From Flavobacterium cauense R2A-7 (GTDB lineage: Bacteria; Bacteroidota; Bacteroidia; Flavobacteriales; Flavobacteriaceae), in NCBI RefSeq assembly GCF_000498475.1, contig NZ_AVBI01000001.1:310001-374000 (forward strand): a stretch of 64,000 nt of DNA. The letters run 5' to 3'. Below are positions 34,571 through 44,586 of this stretch, piece by piece. The translations under genes and the position numbers were made by a program. Under the pieces are notes generated by a model. It was not told the DNA's origin. It saw only the letters and a list, made by a program, of their open reading frames with translations, and searched no databases. Position 1 is the first letter of the stretch. Each line of letters begins with the position of its first letter.

Positions 34571-37333
34571 TTACTCCAGCTTTTCTTCGAAAGGCACTTC
34601 GGGATTTAACATCTCATTAATCAGAGTGATCACTTCCGTTTTAAAAGCTTCCAAAACTTCCGCATTTATCTCACTATCCACATTTTTATCTTCTTTGATT
34701 CCGAAAGGTAAAAATCCGGCGCGCATATTTTTAAAGGAGATGATTCCGGCTTCCATTTCCATTCCGTCGCACTTTTGTTCATACATAAAAGCATAACACA
34801 ACAACTGTATGATTTTGTCGTTTTTGATATCCAATGTTAATCCGTTCCAGTCTTTCAGCTGAACACTTCGGAGTTCCACCTTTCCGGTTTTGTAATCGAT
34901 GATGCGTATTTTACCGTTGCGTTGTTCGATTCGGTCGACATTTCCGGCTATTTTCACCGGATACGGCAAGCGATCATCTTCCAAAGTACGCTCCAGCGAA
35001 ATTTCCAATGCGAGAACTGTTACCGCATCACCGCTTTCAATTAATTTCTTTTCTTCGTTTAAGAAATTGAAAACGTTGCGTTTCGCGACTTCAAAAGCCA
35101 GAAGGTTTTTCCCTTTTTTGATTTCACCTTCCTTATACACTTCCCGGAATTGCTTTTCGACTTCAGAATTGGTCTTTTCCAACATCTCATTAATGGTTGC
35201 AACCGATAAGAATTGATGTAAAAACGGCTTATACAATTCTTCCAACGCTCCGTGAATGATTGTTCCCAGTGTATTTAACGCAATGTTTTCCTCCACTTCT
35301 TCCACTTCCGAAATACGCAATACGCGCTGATTGTAAAACTGTATCGGATTCCGGATATAACTCGTTAATCCTGAAGGCGAAAACCCTTTTCCAGTAGCAA
35401 TTTCTTTTAATCGTTCCATTACTTTTTCAGATTTGGGTACGATAATCGACTCGTATGCTTTATCCGGTAAATACGCATTATAAATCTGATGAATAATATT
35501 ATGTTTCGGCTGCTTTTCAATTTCCAATTGCGTGATGAAACGGCTTTTTTCGCCGGCATCCAAGCCTTCACTTTCGGTATTGTACAACAAATAAATGTTT
35601 TTCGCACGGAGCAGCAAATGGTAAAAATGATAACAGTAAATCGCGTCTTTTTCTTTGTAGGTTGGCAGTCCCAGTTCGCGTTTCACATCATACGGAATAA
35701 ACGAATTCATCGATTTTCCTGCCGGGAAGACCCCTTCATTCATCGACGTGATGATTACGTTTTCAAAATCGAGCACGCGACTTTCCAATACACCCATAAC
35801 CTGCAATCCGGAAAGCGGTTCGCCTTCAAACGACACTTCGGCCAAATCGACAATCTGCTTGTAAATGGTATGCAACATGGTTACCGAATCAATTCGGTTG
35901 TATTTTTCCTGATAATTGATCAGTTTGTTAATCGTTTTAAAAATGGAATACAGAAACGCTTTGGCGACTTTATCTTCCTCGGATTCGTTCCCTAAAAACG
36001 ATTTGATAGCAAGAATAATTTTTAACAGACGATTCAAAACCAAAACCGCATCATGCTCCCAACGCTCAAACAACAGCTGAAACAATTCCGAGCGCTGCTG
36101 ATTGATTTCGATGAATTTTTTCTGCGATAAAAAAGTGATGTTATTCTGATTGATAATTTTAACCACGGGAGCTGCGTCACAATAAGGCTCTACCAACGGA
36201 TGCGTGAGAATATCCAAAACCTCTTTGTAATAGAAAGTATAACTGGTTTCGCTGCGTTGAAGTGCATTGGCGTGCAACTTGAACAACTTGCTGATTAAAA
36301 TCTGCGCCGGATTGTTCTTACTGCTGTAGCCCATGGTAATGTTTAAACTCTCGACGGAGTCGGGTAAAGCGTATAAGGCCGGTATCAGCAGGTTTTCTTC
36401 CCCAAGAACCAAGGCCGTTTTGTCCAGACTTTCACCGTTGGCCTGAATATTCTCGACGATTTTACCGGCAATTTTAGCCTGTCCAATCGTTTTGGGTGTT
36501 CCTATGATATGGATTTGTTTCGTATTGGAAAACTCATTTACAACCCACTCGAACGGTTGTGTGGTATATTGCTTCCATTCTTTTTTAAAGCGACGAATAA
36601 ACAAACCGGCGTCGTGATGGCTGTCCTGCAGAAAAACAGCATCCATATCCCAGTAAATCTTGGCCTGACTGTTAAACAAGAGTTGCTGAATAATTTTTTC
36701 CTCCGCCTGATTTAAAGCATTGAAACCTGCAAAAACAAGTTTAGTAGCGCCCAACGATTCGGAGAAATACTGCAAATTGTTTACGGCTTCTCTGTAAATC
36801 AGTCCTTGATAACCGATTCCCATATTTTTTAAATGCGTATAGAGCGTTTCGTAATACTCAGGAAGTCGGCTCCAGAATTCTAGATGGGTTTTAATCAAAT
36901 CGGTGGTTTGGGAAGGTTCCAAATCCCAACGCTTCAATACCTCAATATCTTTCAGATAAGAGAAAACATGATCCGGTTTTAAAAGATATCGGTCGATTTC
37001 ATTAAAATCCTGCAGCAGCGTTTTTCCCCAATTGGCAAACAATTCAAAATCCTGTTGTTGTTCTACCGGTGTTACGGAAAGGTAAATATTGTAAAATTCA
37101 AAAAGCAGTTCTGTAGGATCTATCGTTCGGATTCCGGCCACCTCCTGAATAAAATCTTCAATACTGATGATATTGGGGGCAAAGACGGTTTGATCCAACT
37201 GTTTTTTTAACGCTTCAATCAAAAAAACTTTGGCTCTTTTATTGGGTAGAATTATAGTAACTTCTGAAAGGGTATTTCCGAATTCGGAAACAATTTGATG
37301 GCTTACTTTATCGAGAAAAGAAAAATGTATCAT
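34571..37333 (-). CDS. addB: PD-(D/E)XK nuclease family protein, AddB-like recombination subunit
   Basis: 920 residues. The N-terminal part resembles an inactivated helicase of the AddB/RexB type (TIILPNKRAKVFLIEAL in place of a clear Walker A). The C-terminal quarter has a RecB-family nuclease core: GTIIHGALEELY, LALEISLERTL and IRIIDYKTGKVEL, where Asp and Lys of DYK are catalytic. With the UvrD-like addA gene 3 kb upstream on the same strand it would form a double-strand-break end-processing complex. Iron-sulfur cysteines typical of Firmicutes AddB are not evident. Confidence 0.85.
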   Translation of the reverse strand: MIHFSFLDKVSHQIVSEFGNTLSEVTIILPNKRAKVFLIEALKKQLDQTVFAPNIISIEDFIQEVAGIRTIDPTELLFEFYNIYLSVTPVEQQQDFELFANWGKTLLQDFNEIDRYLLKPDHVFSYLKDIEVLKRWDLEPSQTTDLIKTHLEFWSRLPEYYETLYTHLKNMGIGYQGLIYREAVNNLQYFSESLGATKLVFAGFNALNQAEEKIIQQLLFNSQAKIYWDMDAVFLQDSHHDAGLFIRRFKKEWKQYTTQPFEWVVNEFSNTKQIHIIGTPKTIGQAKIAGKIVENIQANGESLDKTALVLGEENLLIPALYALPDSVESLNITMGYSSKNNPAQILISKLFKLHANALQRSETSYTFYYKEVLDILTHPLVEPYCDAAPVVKIINQNNITFLSQKKFIEINQQRSELFQLLFERWEHDAVLVLNRLLKIILAIKSFLGNESEEDKVAKAFLYSIFKTINKLINYQEKYNRIDSVTMLHTIYKQIVDLAEVSFEGEPLSGLQVMGVLESRVLDFENVIITSMNEGVFPAGKSMNSFIPYDVKRELGLPTYKEKDAIYCYHFYHLLLRAKNIYLLYNTESEGLDAGEKSRFITQLEIEKQPKHNIIHQIYNAYLPDKAYESIIVPKSEKVMERLKEIATGKGFSPSGLTSYIRNPIQFYNQRVLRISEVEEVEENIALNTLGTIIHGALEELYKPFLHQFLSVATINEMLEKTNSEVEKQFREVYKEGEIKKGKNLLAFEVAKRNVFNFLNEEKKLIESGDAVTVLALEISLERTLEDDRLPYPVKIAGNVDRIEQRNGKIRIIDYKTGKVELRSVQLKDWNGLTLDIKNDKIIQLLCYAFMYEQKCDGMEMEAGIISFKNMRAGFLPFGIKEDKNVDSEINAEVLEAFKTEVITLINEMLNPEVPFEEKLE

Positions 37334-37346
37334 GCCATAAAAATAA

Positions 37347-37380
37347 AAAAAACGTCCCGATAAATCGGGACGTTTTCACT
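37347..37380 (-). terminator. Terminator after ompA
   Basis: AAAACGTCCCGA (37349-37360) pairs with TCGGGACGTTTT (37365-37376) around a 4-base loop; the minus-strand 3' side is T-rich. Confidence 0.9.
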
Positions 37381-37404
37381 ATTTATTTGAAGTGTAAGTT
37401 TAAA

Positions 37405-38811
37405 TTAGTTAGCCAATTTAACTTCTACACGTCTGTTGTTAGCTTTACCTTTAGCGGTTTTGTTAGAATCGATTGGTTTAGATTCTCCGTAACCTTCTGA
37501 AGTTAATCTGTCAGCAGCGATACCGTTATCGATTAAGTAATTTTTAACCGCAGCAGCTCTGTCTTTAGATAATTTCAAGTTAGCAGCATCTGAACCACTT
37601 GAATCTGTATGACCTTCAATGCTGAATTTAGAAGTAGGGTACTCTTTCAAGATAGCAGCAATTGATTGTAATACTGGGAAAGTTTGTTTTTGGAACGAAG
37701 ACTTACCAGAGTTGAACAAGATAGTTTTAGCGTAAGCGTTTAATTTTTTCATTGCGTCTTCAGACACTTCAGGACATCCGTTGTTAGCAACAGTACCTTT
37801 CACGTCAACACATTTGTCATCTTTATCAGCTACACCGTCACCATCTGTATCAGGCCAAGGACAACCAGCATTTTCAGCAGGACCTTTCACGTCAACACAT
37901 TTGTCAAGGTTATCAGCTACACCGTCACCGTCTGTATCAGGACATCCGTTCATAGCAGCAGGACCAGCTACTTCAGGACAAGCATCGTCTTTATCAGCGA
38001 TTCCGTCACCGTCAGTATCAGGACAACCGTTTAATTCTTTTGGACCAGCTACTTCCGGACAAGAATCATCTTTATCAGCGATTCCGTCTGCATCTGTATC
38101 AGGACATCCTTGGAATTCTTTTAAACCAGCAACTTCTGGACAAGCGTCATCTTTATCGTAGATTCCGTCACCATCTGTATCTTTTCCTCCAAATTTGAAA
38201 GAAAGACCAACAAAGTGCTGTAAATGAGATGCGATATCTACATTTGGAGTTCTAGTTTCGTCAAATGAATGTTTGTAAGTAGATTGGAATGTTAAACCAA
38301 CTTGCTCTGAAAACCAGAAAGCCAAGCCTAAACCTCCATTAACTGTACCTGCTGAAGCATCACCCATGAAAGTGTAACCTCCACCAATGTGAGCAGATGG
38401 ATCAATCCATTTTGATTTTAAAGCATTCATGAAGCTATATTTAATAACCCCATCAGCTGCATAATACATTAAATCTCCAGGATTTGAAACCTGATACTCA
38501 CCAGGATTAGTAGGTCTTTCACCAACAAATTTATTGATTTTGTTTACCGACCCCGTAATTCCGAAAGAGAAGTTGTTACCTACGTGTCTTGATACGTTAA
38601 CGTAAGACACTGAAGGAATGATATTCCAATACCCTTTTGCATTGAAATATTGAGAAAACTGATCTTCTACTTTAGAAGCAGCACTCACTCTACCACCATC
38701 CACTGCGTTAGCACCGAATGAGATAGCCCATGGATTGTTACTATCCTGTGCTTGAGAGCTTAATCCTGCAAACATAAGAGCAGCAACAAATAATCTGTTT
38801 AGATGTTTCAT
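37405..38811 (-). CDS. OmpA family outer-membrane protein with calcium-binding type 3 repeats
   Basis: 468 residues. The signal peptide ends at LSSQA (about 21). An eight-stranded porin-like barrel (about 25-215) is followed by about six thrombospondin type 3 repeats ([19 protein letters not shown] pattern, about 217-345), each an Asp-rich calcium loop. The C-terminal OmpA domain ([18 protein letters not shown]) binds peptidoglycan. It is a major structural porin candidate. Its promoter is the best match to consensus in the window and codon use looks optimised, both suggesting high expression. Confidence 0.94.
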   Translation of the reverse strand: MKHLNRLFVAALMFAGLSSQAQDSNNPWAISFGANAVDGGRVSAASKVEDQFSQYFNAKGYWNIIPSVSYVNVSRHVGNNFSFGITGSVNKINKFVGERPTNPGEYQVSNPGDLMYYAADGVIKYSFMNALKSKWIDPSAHIGGGYTFMGDASAGTVNGGLGLAFWFSEQVGLTFQSTYKHSFDETRTPNVDIASHLQHFVGLSFKFGGKDTDGDGIYDKDDACPEVAGLKEFQGCPDTDADGIADKDDSCPEVAGPKELNGCPDTDGDGIADKDDACPEVAGPAAMNGCPDTDGDGVADNLDKCVDVKGPAENAGCPWPDTDGDGVADKDDKCVDVKGTVANNGCPEVSEDAMKKLNAYAKTILFNSGKSSFQKQTFPVLQSIAAILKEYPTSKFSIEGHTDSSGSDAANLKLSKDRAAAVKNYLIDNGIAADRLTSEGYGESKPIDSNKTAKGKANNRRVEVKLAN

Positions 38812-38848
38812 ACTTTTTTTATTTAATTACAATAATTTATAATTGAGA

Positions 38849-38879
38849 CAAAAATAAGAGGTTAAATATTAATTACAAA
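38849..38879 (-). promoter_or_regulatory. Consensus promoter of the ompA-like gene
   Basis: On the minus strand TTTG (38876-38879), exactly 19 bases, then TATTTTTG (38849-38856); the leader is about 35 bases and AT-rich. Confidence 0.85.
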
Positions 38880-38921
38880 GCGATTTGTTAAAAAAAATAC
38901 ATTTTCCTACTAAAAATCCCC

Positions 38922-40115
38922 TTATCTAATCACATTTAACGTTTTTCCAACCTCAGTAAATGCCAGAATCGCTTTATCAAGATGTTCTTTAGTGTGTGCT
39001 GCAGACAATTGCACGCGAATTCTTGCCTTATCTTTTGGCACCACCGGGAAGAAGAACCCTATCACATAAATTCCTTTTTTCAACAATTCATCTGCCATTA
39101 CCTGAGACAATTTCGCATCGTACAACATTACCGGAACAATTGCAGAATCCCCGTCAATAATATCAAAACCGGCCGCCTTCATTCCTGCTTTAAAATAGTT
39201 GGTATTCCATTCCAATTTATCGCGTAAGGACGTATCCTTTTCCAACAATTCAAAAACCTTGATTGAAGCCCCAACAATGGCTGGTGCCAAAGAATTGGAA
39301 AACAAATACGGACGGGAACGCTGACGCAAAATTTCAATCACTTCTTTTTTAGCCGTGGTATATCCTCCCATGGCACCGCCAAGCGCTTTTCCTAACGTTC
39401 CGGTGATAATATCCACACGTCCCATTACGCCTTTAGCTTCAAGCGTTCCTTTTCCGGTAGCCCCAATAAAACCGGCAGCATGACATTCGTCTACCATCAC
39501 CATCGCATCGTATTTATCGGCTAAATCACAAATTTTATCCAATGGCGCTACCAATCCGTCCATAGAGAACACCCCATCGGTAACAATCAATTTGAAACGG
39601 CGTCCTTCCTGATTAGCTTTAATAAGTTGCTGTTCCAAATCTTCCATATTATTGTTTTCATAACGGTAACGCGCTGCTTTACACAAACGCACGCCGTCAA
39701 TAATCGAAGCGTGGTTTAAACTATCCGAAATAATACAATCTTCTTCTCCCAACAACGGTTCGAAAACCCCACCGTTGGCATCAAAAGCCGCTGCGTATAA
39801 AATCGTATCTTCCGTTCCGTAGAAATCGGCAATCTTTTTTTCTAAGGTTTTATGAATATCCTGTGTTCCGCAAATGAAACGCACCGACGACATTCCGAAT
39901 CCGTGCGTATCCAAAGTATCTTTAGCGGCCTGCACCACTTCCGGATGCGAAGACAAGCCCAAATAGTTGTTCGCACAGAAATTTAAAACCGTTTCGTTGT
40001 TAACGGTAATTTCCGCTCCTTGCGGCGACGTGATAATGCGCTCTTTTTTATACAATCCGTTTTCCTGAATCGTGTTCAGTTCGTTTTGCAAATGTTCTTT
40101 TATTTTTCCGTACAT
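38922..40115 (-). CDS. kbl: Glycine C-acetyltransferase (2-amino-3-ketobutyrate CoA ligase)
   Basis: 397 residues of the alpha-oxoamine synthase family. The PLP lysine lies in [16 protein letters not shown]. Other marks are [11 protein letters not shown] and [12 protein letters not shown]. With threonine dehydrogenase it turns threonine into glycine and acetyl-CoA; that dehydrogenase is not in the window. The very high match to Kbl motifs argues against 8-amino-7-oxononanoate synthase or serine palmitoyltransferase. It lies between addA and the ompA-like gene on the same strand. Confidence 0.93.
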   Translation of the reverse strand: MYGKIKEHLQNELNTIQENGLYKKERIITSPQGAEITVNNETVLNFCANNYLGLSSHPEVVQAAKDTLDTHGFGMSSVRFICGTQDIHKTLEKKIADFYGTEDTILYAAAFDANGGVFEPLLGEEDCIISDSLNHASIIDGVRLCKAARYRYENNNMEDLEQQLIKANQEGRRFKLIVTDGVFSMDGLVAPLDKICDLADKYDAMVMVDECHAAGFIGATGKGTLEAKGVMGRVDIITGTLGKALGGAMGGYTTAKKEVIEILRQRSRPYLFSNSLAPAIVGASIKVFELLEKDTSLRDKLEWNTNYFKAGMKAAGFDIIDGDSAIVPVMLYDAKLSQVMADELLKKGIYVIGFFFPVVPKDKARIRVQLSAAHTKEHLDKAILAFTEVGKTLNVIR

Positions 40116-40189
40116 TATTAAGTGTGTTTGTTTATTTGATTATTTCATATTTACAATCCGGTTTCCTGCTTAGTGAAGTCTCTACCGTC

Positions 40190-40236
40190 ATCAGCGTTTT
40201 GCTTTTTGCAACCTGCTGCCTTTTGCCTTCTGGCTT
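40190..40236. repeat. Phased low-complexity spacer after addA
   Basis: On the minus strand a run of GGCAAAAGGC / GCAAAAAGC-type units lies just past the addA stop region, similar in style to the accB-accC spacer but different in sequence. It has no coding potential. Confidence 0.45.
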
Positions 40237-43200
40237 ACAAATGTACTACTTCTAATTTTTCTCCTATATATACAAGTGTTTTTTTCTCAACCGAAAATCC
40301 CATCTCCTGCAAGGCATGTGCGTATTCTGCCAATTGTGCTTCATATTTCGTTTGATGTGCACCGGTTTTATAATCCAACAAATATGCAGATGTTCCCTGC
40401 ACCGAAACACGATCCGGTTTAACGGTAGCCGTACCTTTTTTGATGATATTCTGTTCGTTGAATACTTTTTTATCGGCTTCAAAAAAAACGGCCAAATCCG
40501 GATGATTTACAATTTCAGACAAAGTTCGTTCCACTTCCGGCTTTTGCGATTCGGTTATCAGTCCGCTTTCAATCGCTTTTTCGATAGCCAAATCCACATC
40601 GGCATCGGTTTTTACAAACGATAAAATCTCGTGCATCACATTTCCGAATTCAATCGCTTTAATCTGATCAGTGCCCCACATCAGGGCTTCACGTTGGGCG
40701 ATTTTGATTTTCTTCGGATTAAAAACCTCGTTTACAATTTCAATTGTAGGTTGTTTTTCTTTTTCTTCTTTAGTTACCGAAAGCCGATTGCTGTCGCCAA
40801 ATTCAAATTCGGATTGATCGTCCTGATACACGCCTTTAAAATCGAGATATTTGATGAAATACGACGACATATTATTGGTCAACTCTCCTTTTGAGGTCAG
40901 ATTTTTATTGGAAATAACATACAACTGTTCTTCGGCTCTGGTTAACGCCACATACAAGACATTGATATTGTCCAAAAGTTCTTCCTGACTTCTTTCATTA
41001 TACACCTGCGCGGCATTTTCACCGTATTGGGCCACTTCTTTTTTCGTATCGACCAACGCTTTCGGAATATCCAAATTGGCATCTTCCAGTTCCAACCACA
41101 TTTTATTTCTTGGGGAACGGGCGTAATCTTCTTCGGCAAACGGAAAAATCACTACCGGAAATTCAAGTCCTTTCGATTTGTGAATCGTCATGATCCGCAC
41201 CGCATCGTTTCCTTCCGGAGACGGGATGCTGAATTTGGCGCCATTATTTTCCCAATACTCCAGAAAATCCGAAATTCCGGCTTGCGTGCGCACATCGCGT
41301 TCCAATACCAAATCCATGAAATACTGCACATAAGAAACCGTGCTTTTTTCTTTGATAAACGTCGACACAATAATTTCCACCGCTTCGTACAACGATTTTT
41401 TTCGGCAGTTTTTAAAGGAAATTACGATTCCGAATTCCGCCAACCATTTTTGCAGTTCTTCTTCCGAAAATTTGGTCATGCCCAATTCGATGAAATCATG
41501 AATCGGCAATTCGGATTGTTTATTTTTGGCGATGAAATATAAAAAGGCCGCTTTGGCTTCCTTATCGTTGTTGTTTTTCAGATAGCGCAACACATTCAAA
41601 ATCAACTTTACTTCAGTCGCGTTATCGATCAATAAGGTTTCCGAAGACAAAATCGGGATATCATTTTCGGTTAAATAATTCGCCAAGGCCACACCCGATG
41701 TTCGCTTCCGCGTCAACAAAACCATATCGCGGTACTGAAACCCATTCGCTTTCACTTTTTCAATGGTTGCTAAGGTTGCTTTCAGATACAGTTGTTCTTT
41801 ATCATCGGATTCTTCCTCAGACATTTCATCGGCTTTTTCGACTTTCGGAATAAAGGAAATATTTACATAACCGCCTTTTTTAGTGTTGACTTCCTGATGA
41901 CTTTTGTTGCGGTACAAATCCTGATAATCTTCGTTGGAAAATTCATCGGCCAACATCGCAAAAAAAGCATTGTTGAAAGTGATGACTTCCGAATAGCTTC
42001 GGTAATTCGTTCCTAAACGCACCAATTCCTTGCTCGGATTGGAAAACGGATTTTCGTCCTTGCTTAAACTGATGAATTGTTCCGCTTTCCCACCACGCCA
42101 TCGGTAAATCGACTGTTTCGGATCGCCCACAATCATCAGTGAACCTTGCGCACCGGATAAATCTTCGGAAGAAAGCGCATTGTCAATCAGCGGAACCAGA
42201 TTGTGCCACTGCATTTCCGACGTATCCTGAAATTCATCAATAAAGAAATGCTTATAGCGTTCTCCTAATCGCTCATATATAAAAGGTGCAGGTTGGTTCT
42301 GGATTTCGTTGTAAATAATGGCGTTGAATTCGGAAATCGACAAAATATTTTTCTCTTTCTGAATCGTGTCGAGTTCTTGTGCGATGGAATTCAGCAACGA
42401 CAATGGTGTGATGTTTTTCTGAAACGCGGAATAGAAATTCTTCTTTTCGTAATTTTTATAGACTTTGGCCAAAATTGCAATCAACTCGGGCGCGATACTT
42501 TCGATGACGGCTTTGTCTTTTGCGGTTTTATTCACCTGAATGTCATCGGCTTCAAAAAACTTTTTGTGCGAACTTTTCAATTCGCCTTTCTGAATGTAGC
42601 CCAAATGATTCGGAAACGTACCGCGGGAAAACGAACTTACATCAATGTTGTTGCTTTCAATCAACCGCAGTGCTTCCTCGGCGAAAGCCACACATTCTTC
42701 TTCCAATCTTTTGATTTCTTCCGATAATTTTTCGCGAATCACCAAAAACTCATCGATGGTTTTTTCGTGGAAATGCGAAATTTCGTTTCGGTTGTTTTCG
42801 TTGACCAGCAATCGACTCACATCGAACAATTCGTGCGTGACATCCCAACTTTTATCGTTATCGGTTTTATCAACGGAAAAATCGACTAAAATTTTGGTCA
42901 GCACTTCATCTTCTCCGGCTTTGGCGATAATAGCATCCACGGCTTCCTGCAACAATAAATCGGTTTCCAGTGACACTTCGAAAGTCACCGGAAGATTCAA
43001 ATCATGCGCAAAGGCGCGAATGACCTTGTGCGTGAATTTATCAATCGTGGAAATATCAAACGCCGCATAATTATGAATAATGTTTTTGATGATCGCTTTC
43101 GACTTGTCTTTGATGGTAGCCAATGAAAGCTTCGTTTCCGATGCGACATCTTTCATGAAATCAAGCGCTTTCCCGTTCGGTTCGTCCTTTGAAAATTCGT

Positions 43201-43387
43201 GCAACGCATTCACAATTCGCGATTTCATCTCCTCTACCGCTTTGTTGGTGAAAGTAATGGCGAGGATTTTTTTATAGGCGTCGTTCGTATTGGCCAGCAT
43301 CAGGATTTTTAAATATTCCTTAACCAGCGTATAGGTTTTACCGGAACCGGCCGAAGCATCGTATATGGTGAAAGCGGATTTTGCCAC
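40235..43387 (-). CDS. addA: UvrD-type helicase-nuclease, AddA-like
   Basis: 1050 residues. Walker A is DASAGSGKTYTL (10-21). Motif II is FIDEFQDTSEMQW, and further SF1A motifs are GDPKQSIYRWRGG, LGTNYRS, TIHKSKGLEFPVVIFP and LYVALTRAEEQLY. The C-terminal nuclease domain has GNVMHEILSF and AYLLDYKTGAH. It unwinds and resects broken DNA ends for RecA. The start is GTG at 43387 (MAKSAFTIYDAS); no better in-frame codon lies upstream. AddB is encoded three genes on. Confidence 0.93.
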   Translation of the reverse strand: MAKSAFTIYDASAGSGKTYTLVKEYLKILMLANTNDAYKKILAITFTNKAVEEMKSRIVNALHEFSKDEPNGKALDFMKDVASETKLSLATIKDKSKAIIKNIIHNYAAFDISTIDKFTHKVIRAFAHDLNLPVTFEVSLETDLLLQEAVDAIIAKAGEDEVLTKILVDFSVDKTDNDKSWDVTHELFDVSRLLVNENNRNEISHFHEKTIDEFLVIREKLSEEIKRLEEECVAFAEEALRLIESNNIDVSSFSRGTFPNHLGYIQKGELKSSHKKFFEADDIQVNKTAKDKAVIESIAPELIAILAKVYKNYEKKNFYSAFQKNITPLSLLNSIAQELDTIQKEKNILSISEFNAIIYNEIQNQPAPFIYERLGERYKHFFIDEFQDTSEMQWHNLVPLIDNALSSEDLSGAQGSLMIVGDPKQSIYRWRGGKAEQFISLSKDENPFSNPSKELVRLGTNYRSYSEVITFNNAFFAMLADEFSNEDYQDLYRNKSHQEVNTKKGGYVNISFIPKVEKADEMSEEESDDKEQLYLKATLATIEKVKANGFQYRDMVLLTRKRTSGVALANYLTENDIPILSSETLLIDNATEVKLILNVLRYLKNNNDKEAKAAFLYFIAKNKQSELPIHDFIELGMTKFSEEELQKWLAEFGIVISFKNCRKKSLYEAVEIIVSTFIKEKSTVSYVQYFMDLVLERDVRTQAGISDFLEYWENNGAKFSIPSPEGNDAVRIMTIHKSKGLEFPVVIFPFAEEDYARSPRNKMWLELEDANLDIPKALVDTKKEVAQYGENAAQVYNERSQEELLDNINVLYVALTRAEEQLYVISNKNLTSKGELTNNMSSYFIKYLDFKGVYQDDQSEFEFGDSNRLSVTKEEKEKQPTIEIVNEVFNPKKIKIAQREALMWGTDQIKAIEFGNVMHEILSFVKTDADVDLAIEKAIESGLITESQKPEVERTLSEIVNHPDLAVFFEADKKVFNEQNIIKKGTATVKPDRVSVQGTSAYLLDYKTGAHQTKYEAQLAEYAHALQEMGFSVEKKTLVYIGEKLEVVHL

Positions 43388-43459
43388 AGATTTGTCTTTA
43401 TTAATGTTTAAGTAATCTTAAATTACCTCAGTCTATTTTCTTTTACGAAGATAAATTTA

Positions 43460-43467
43460 TAATTTTG
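43460..43467 (+). promoter_or_regulatory. -7 promoter element of the superoxide dismutase gene
   Basis: TAATTTTG, 37 bases before the ATG; no clear TTG at -33. Confidence 0.5.
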
Positions 43468-43504
43468 AATGAATTTAATTATTAATCTTTAAATATAAAA
43501 TATC

Positions 43505-44110
43505 ATGGCTTTTGAATTACCACAATTACCATACGCATACGACGCCTTGGAACCGCACATTGATGCCCGTACCATGGAAATCCACCATTCGAAACACCAC
43601 AATGCTTACATCACCAACCTAAATGCAGCGATTGCAGGAACAGATTTGGAAGGAAAGTCGATTGAAGACATTCTGAAAAATCTTGACATGAACAATATGG
43701 CGGTACGCAACAATGGTGGTGGTCATTATAACCACACTATGTTTTGGGAAATCATGGCACCAAACGCCGGTGGATTACCAACAGGAGAATTAGCAACTGC
43801 AATTGATGCTGCGTTTGGTTCTTTTGATGCTTTCAAAGCAGAATTTGCTAAAGCAGGAGCTACTCGTTTCGGTTCGGGATGGGCTTGGTTGTGTGTGAAA
43901 GACGGGAAATTAGAAGTTTGCTCTACGCCAAACCAAGACAACCCAATCATGCCGGGTGTACCTTGCGGCGGGCAGCCAATCTTAGGAATGGATGTTTGGG
44001 AGCACGCTTACTACTTGAACTACCAAAACAGACGTCCGGATTACATTGAGGCGTTCTTCAATGTAATTAATTGGGCAGAAGTGGCAAAGCGTTACGCAGC
44101 AGCGAAATAA
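43505..44110 (+). CDS. sodA: Superoxide dismutase, Mn/Fe type
   Basis: 201 residues. Metal ligands are His in [13 protein letters not shown], His in [11 protein letters not shown], and Asp and His in [14 protein letters not shown]. The Gly-rich GGGHYNH segment and the length are typical of the Mn/Fe family; metal choice cannot be told from sequence with certainty. Cytoplasmic, no signal peptide. Its terminator begins 24 bases after the stop, and two minus-strand small-RNA candidates lie beyond. Confidence 0.95.
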   Translation: MAFELPQLPYAYDALEPHIDARTMEIHHSKHHNAYITNLNAAIAGTDLEGKSIEDILKNLDMNNMAVRNNGGGHYNHTMFWEIMAPNAGGLPTGELATAIDAAFGSFDAFKAEFAKAGATRFGSGWAWLCVKDGKLEVCSTPNQDNPIMPGVPCGGQPILGMDVWEHAYYLNYQNRRPDYIEAFFNVINWAEVAKRYAAAK

Positions 44111-44134
44111 GCGAAAAAAAAGAATAGAATATAG

Positions 44135-44177
44135 AAAATAGACAGATGAACTTTGGGTTTGTTTGTCTATTTTTTTT
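44135..44177 (+). terminator. Terminator after sod
   Basis: AAAATAGACA (44135-44144) pairs with TGTCTATTTT (44164-44173), followed by T residues. The surrounding 44115-44220 is low-complexity A-rich then T-rich sequence. Confidence 0.65.
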
Positions 44178-44228
44178 GTCTTTACTCTTTCATCTATTTT
44201 CTTTGCTCTTTCCTCACTTTACTCTAAT

Positions 44229-44301
44229 AAAAAAGGTGGAATTGCTTCCACCCTTTTTGCCCCAAATCTACCATAAACTTAACCTACTAATGCTATGGTA
44301 G
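44229..44301 (-). ncRNA. Small RNA candidate, copy 1
   Basis: Read on the minus strand: a TTTG (44332-44335), 20-base spacer and TACATTCG (44304-44311) promoter. The RNA would start near 44301. Its 5' hairpin pairs CTACCAT (44301-44295) with ATGGTAG (44274-44268) around a 20-nt loop. An unpaired linker with ATTTGGGGC follows, then a terminator hairpin GGTGGAA/TTCCACC (44252-44235) and six T. The 81 bases 44227-44307 are identical to 44426-44506, while flanks have diverged. No ORF fits. Confidence 0.7.
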
Positions 44302-44303
44302 TA

Positions 44304-44335
44304 CGAATGTATAGCGATAGTTATTGAACATCAAA
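44304..44335 (-). promoter_or_regulatory. Promoter of small RNA candidate copy 1
   Basis: Minus-strand TTTG-N20-TACATTCG. The same two boxes with the same spacing precede copy 2, although only about half of the 20 spacer bases agree. Confidence 0.6.
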
Positions 44336-44427
44336 TAAATCAGACATACTGCATTTTTTCTCGATAAAGTGCATTTTCACCCGCTTTTCACCGATTAAAT
44401 GAAGTCGAAAACGAAACTTTGTAAAAT

Positions 44428-44500
44428 AAAAAAGGTGGAATTGCTTCCACCCTTTTTGCCCCAAATCTACCATAAACTTAACCTACTAATGCTATGGTAG
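44428..44500 (-). ncRNA. Small RNA candidate, copy 2
   Basis: Identical in the predicted transcript to copy 1, 199 bases away. The hairpin arms are 44500-44494 and 44473-44467, and the terminator hairpin is 44451-44434 followed by T on the minus strand. The upstream region (to about 44583) still aligns with that of copy 1 at roughly 60-70 percent, marking an old tandem duplication in which the RNA part has been kept identical. Confidence 0.7.
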
Positions 44501-44502
44501 TA

Positions 44503-44534
44503 CGAAAGTATTGCGACTGCTTTCATCCGTCAAA
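44503..44534 (-). promoter_or_regulatory. Promoter of small RNA candidate copy 2
   Basis: Minus-strand TTTG (44531-44534), 20 bases, TACTTTCG (44503-44510). Confidence 0.6.
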
Positions 44535-44586
44535 TAAAACAGTTAAACTGCATATAAAATCGATGAAAAGCATTTTTATCTGTTTT

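Noticed and set aside
34899..35995. Plus-strand frames of 105 and 168 codons inside addB
   Set aside because: Antisense shadows of a strongly supported coding sequence, without recognisable domains.
37781..38161. 126-codon Ser/Pro-rich plus-strand repeat frame inside the ompA-like gene
   Set aside because: It is the reverse image of the Asp-rich type 3 repeats, so its periodicity is explained by the real gene.
41027..43070. Several plus-strand frames of 140-170 codons inside addA
   Set aside because: Antisense to conserved helicase motifs; rich in Phe/Arg/Ile as expected of mirror frames.
44227..44506. Two identical 81-base repeats taken as a CRISPR array or insertion-sequence ends
   Set aside because: Only two copies, direct rather than inverted, spaced 199 bases, with diverged homologous flanks; no cas genes or transposase. 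A tandem duplication of an RNA gene fits better.
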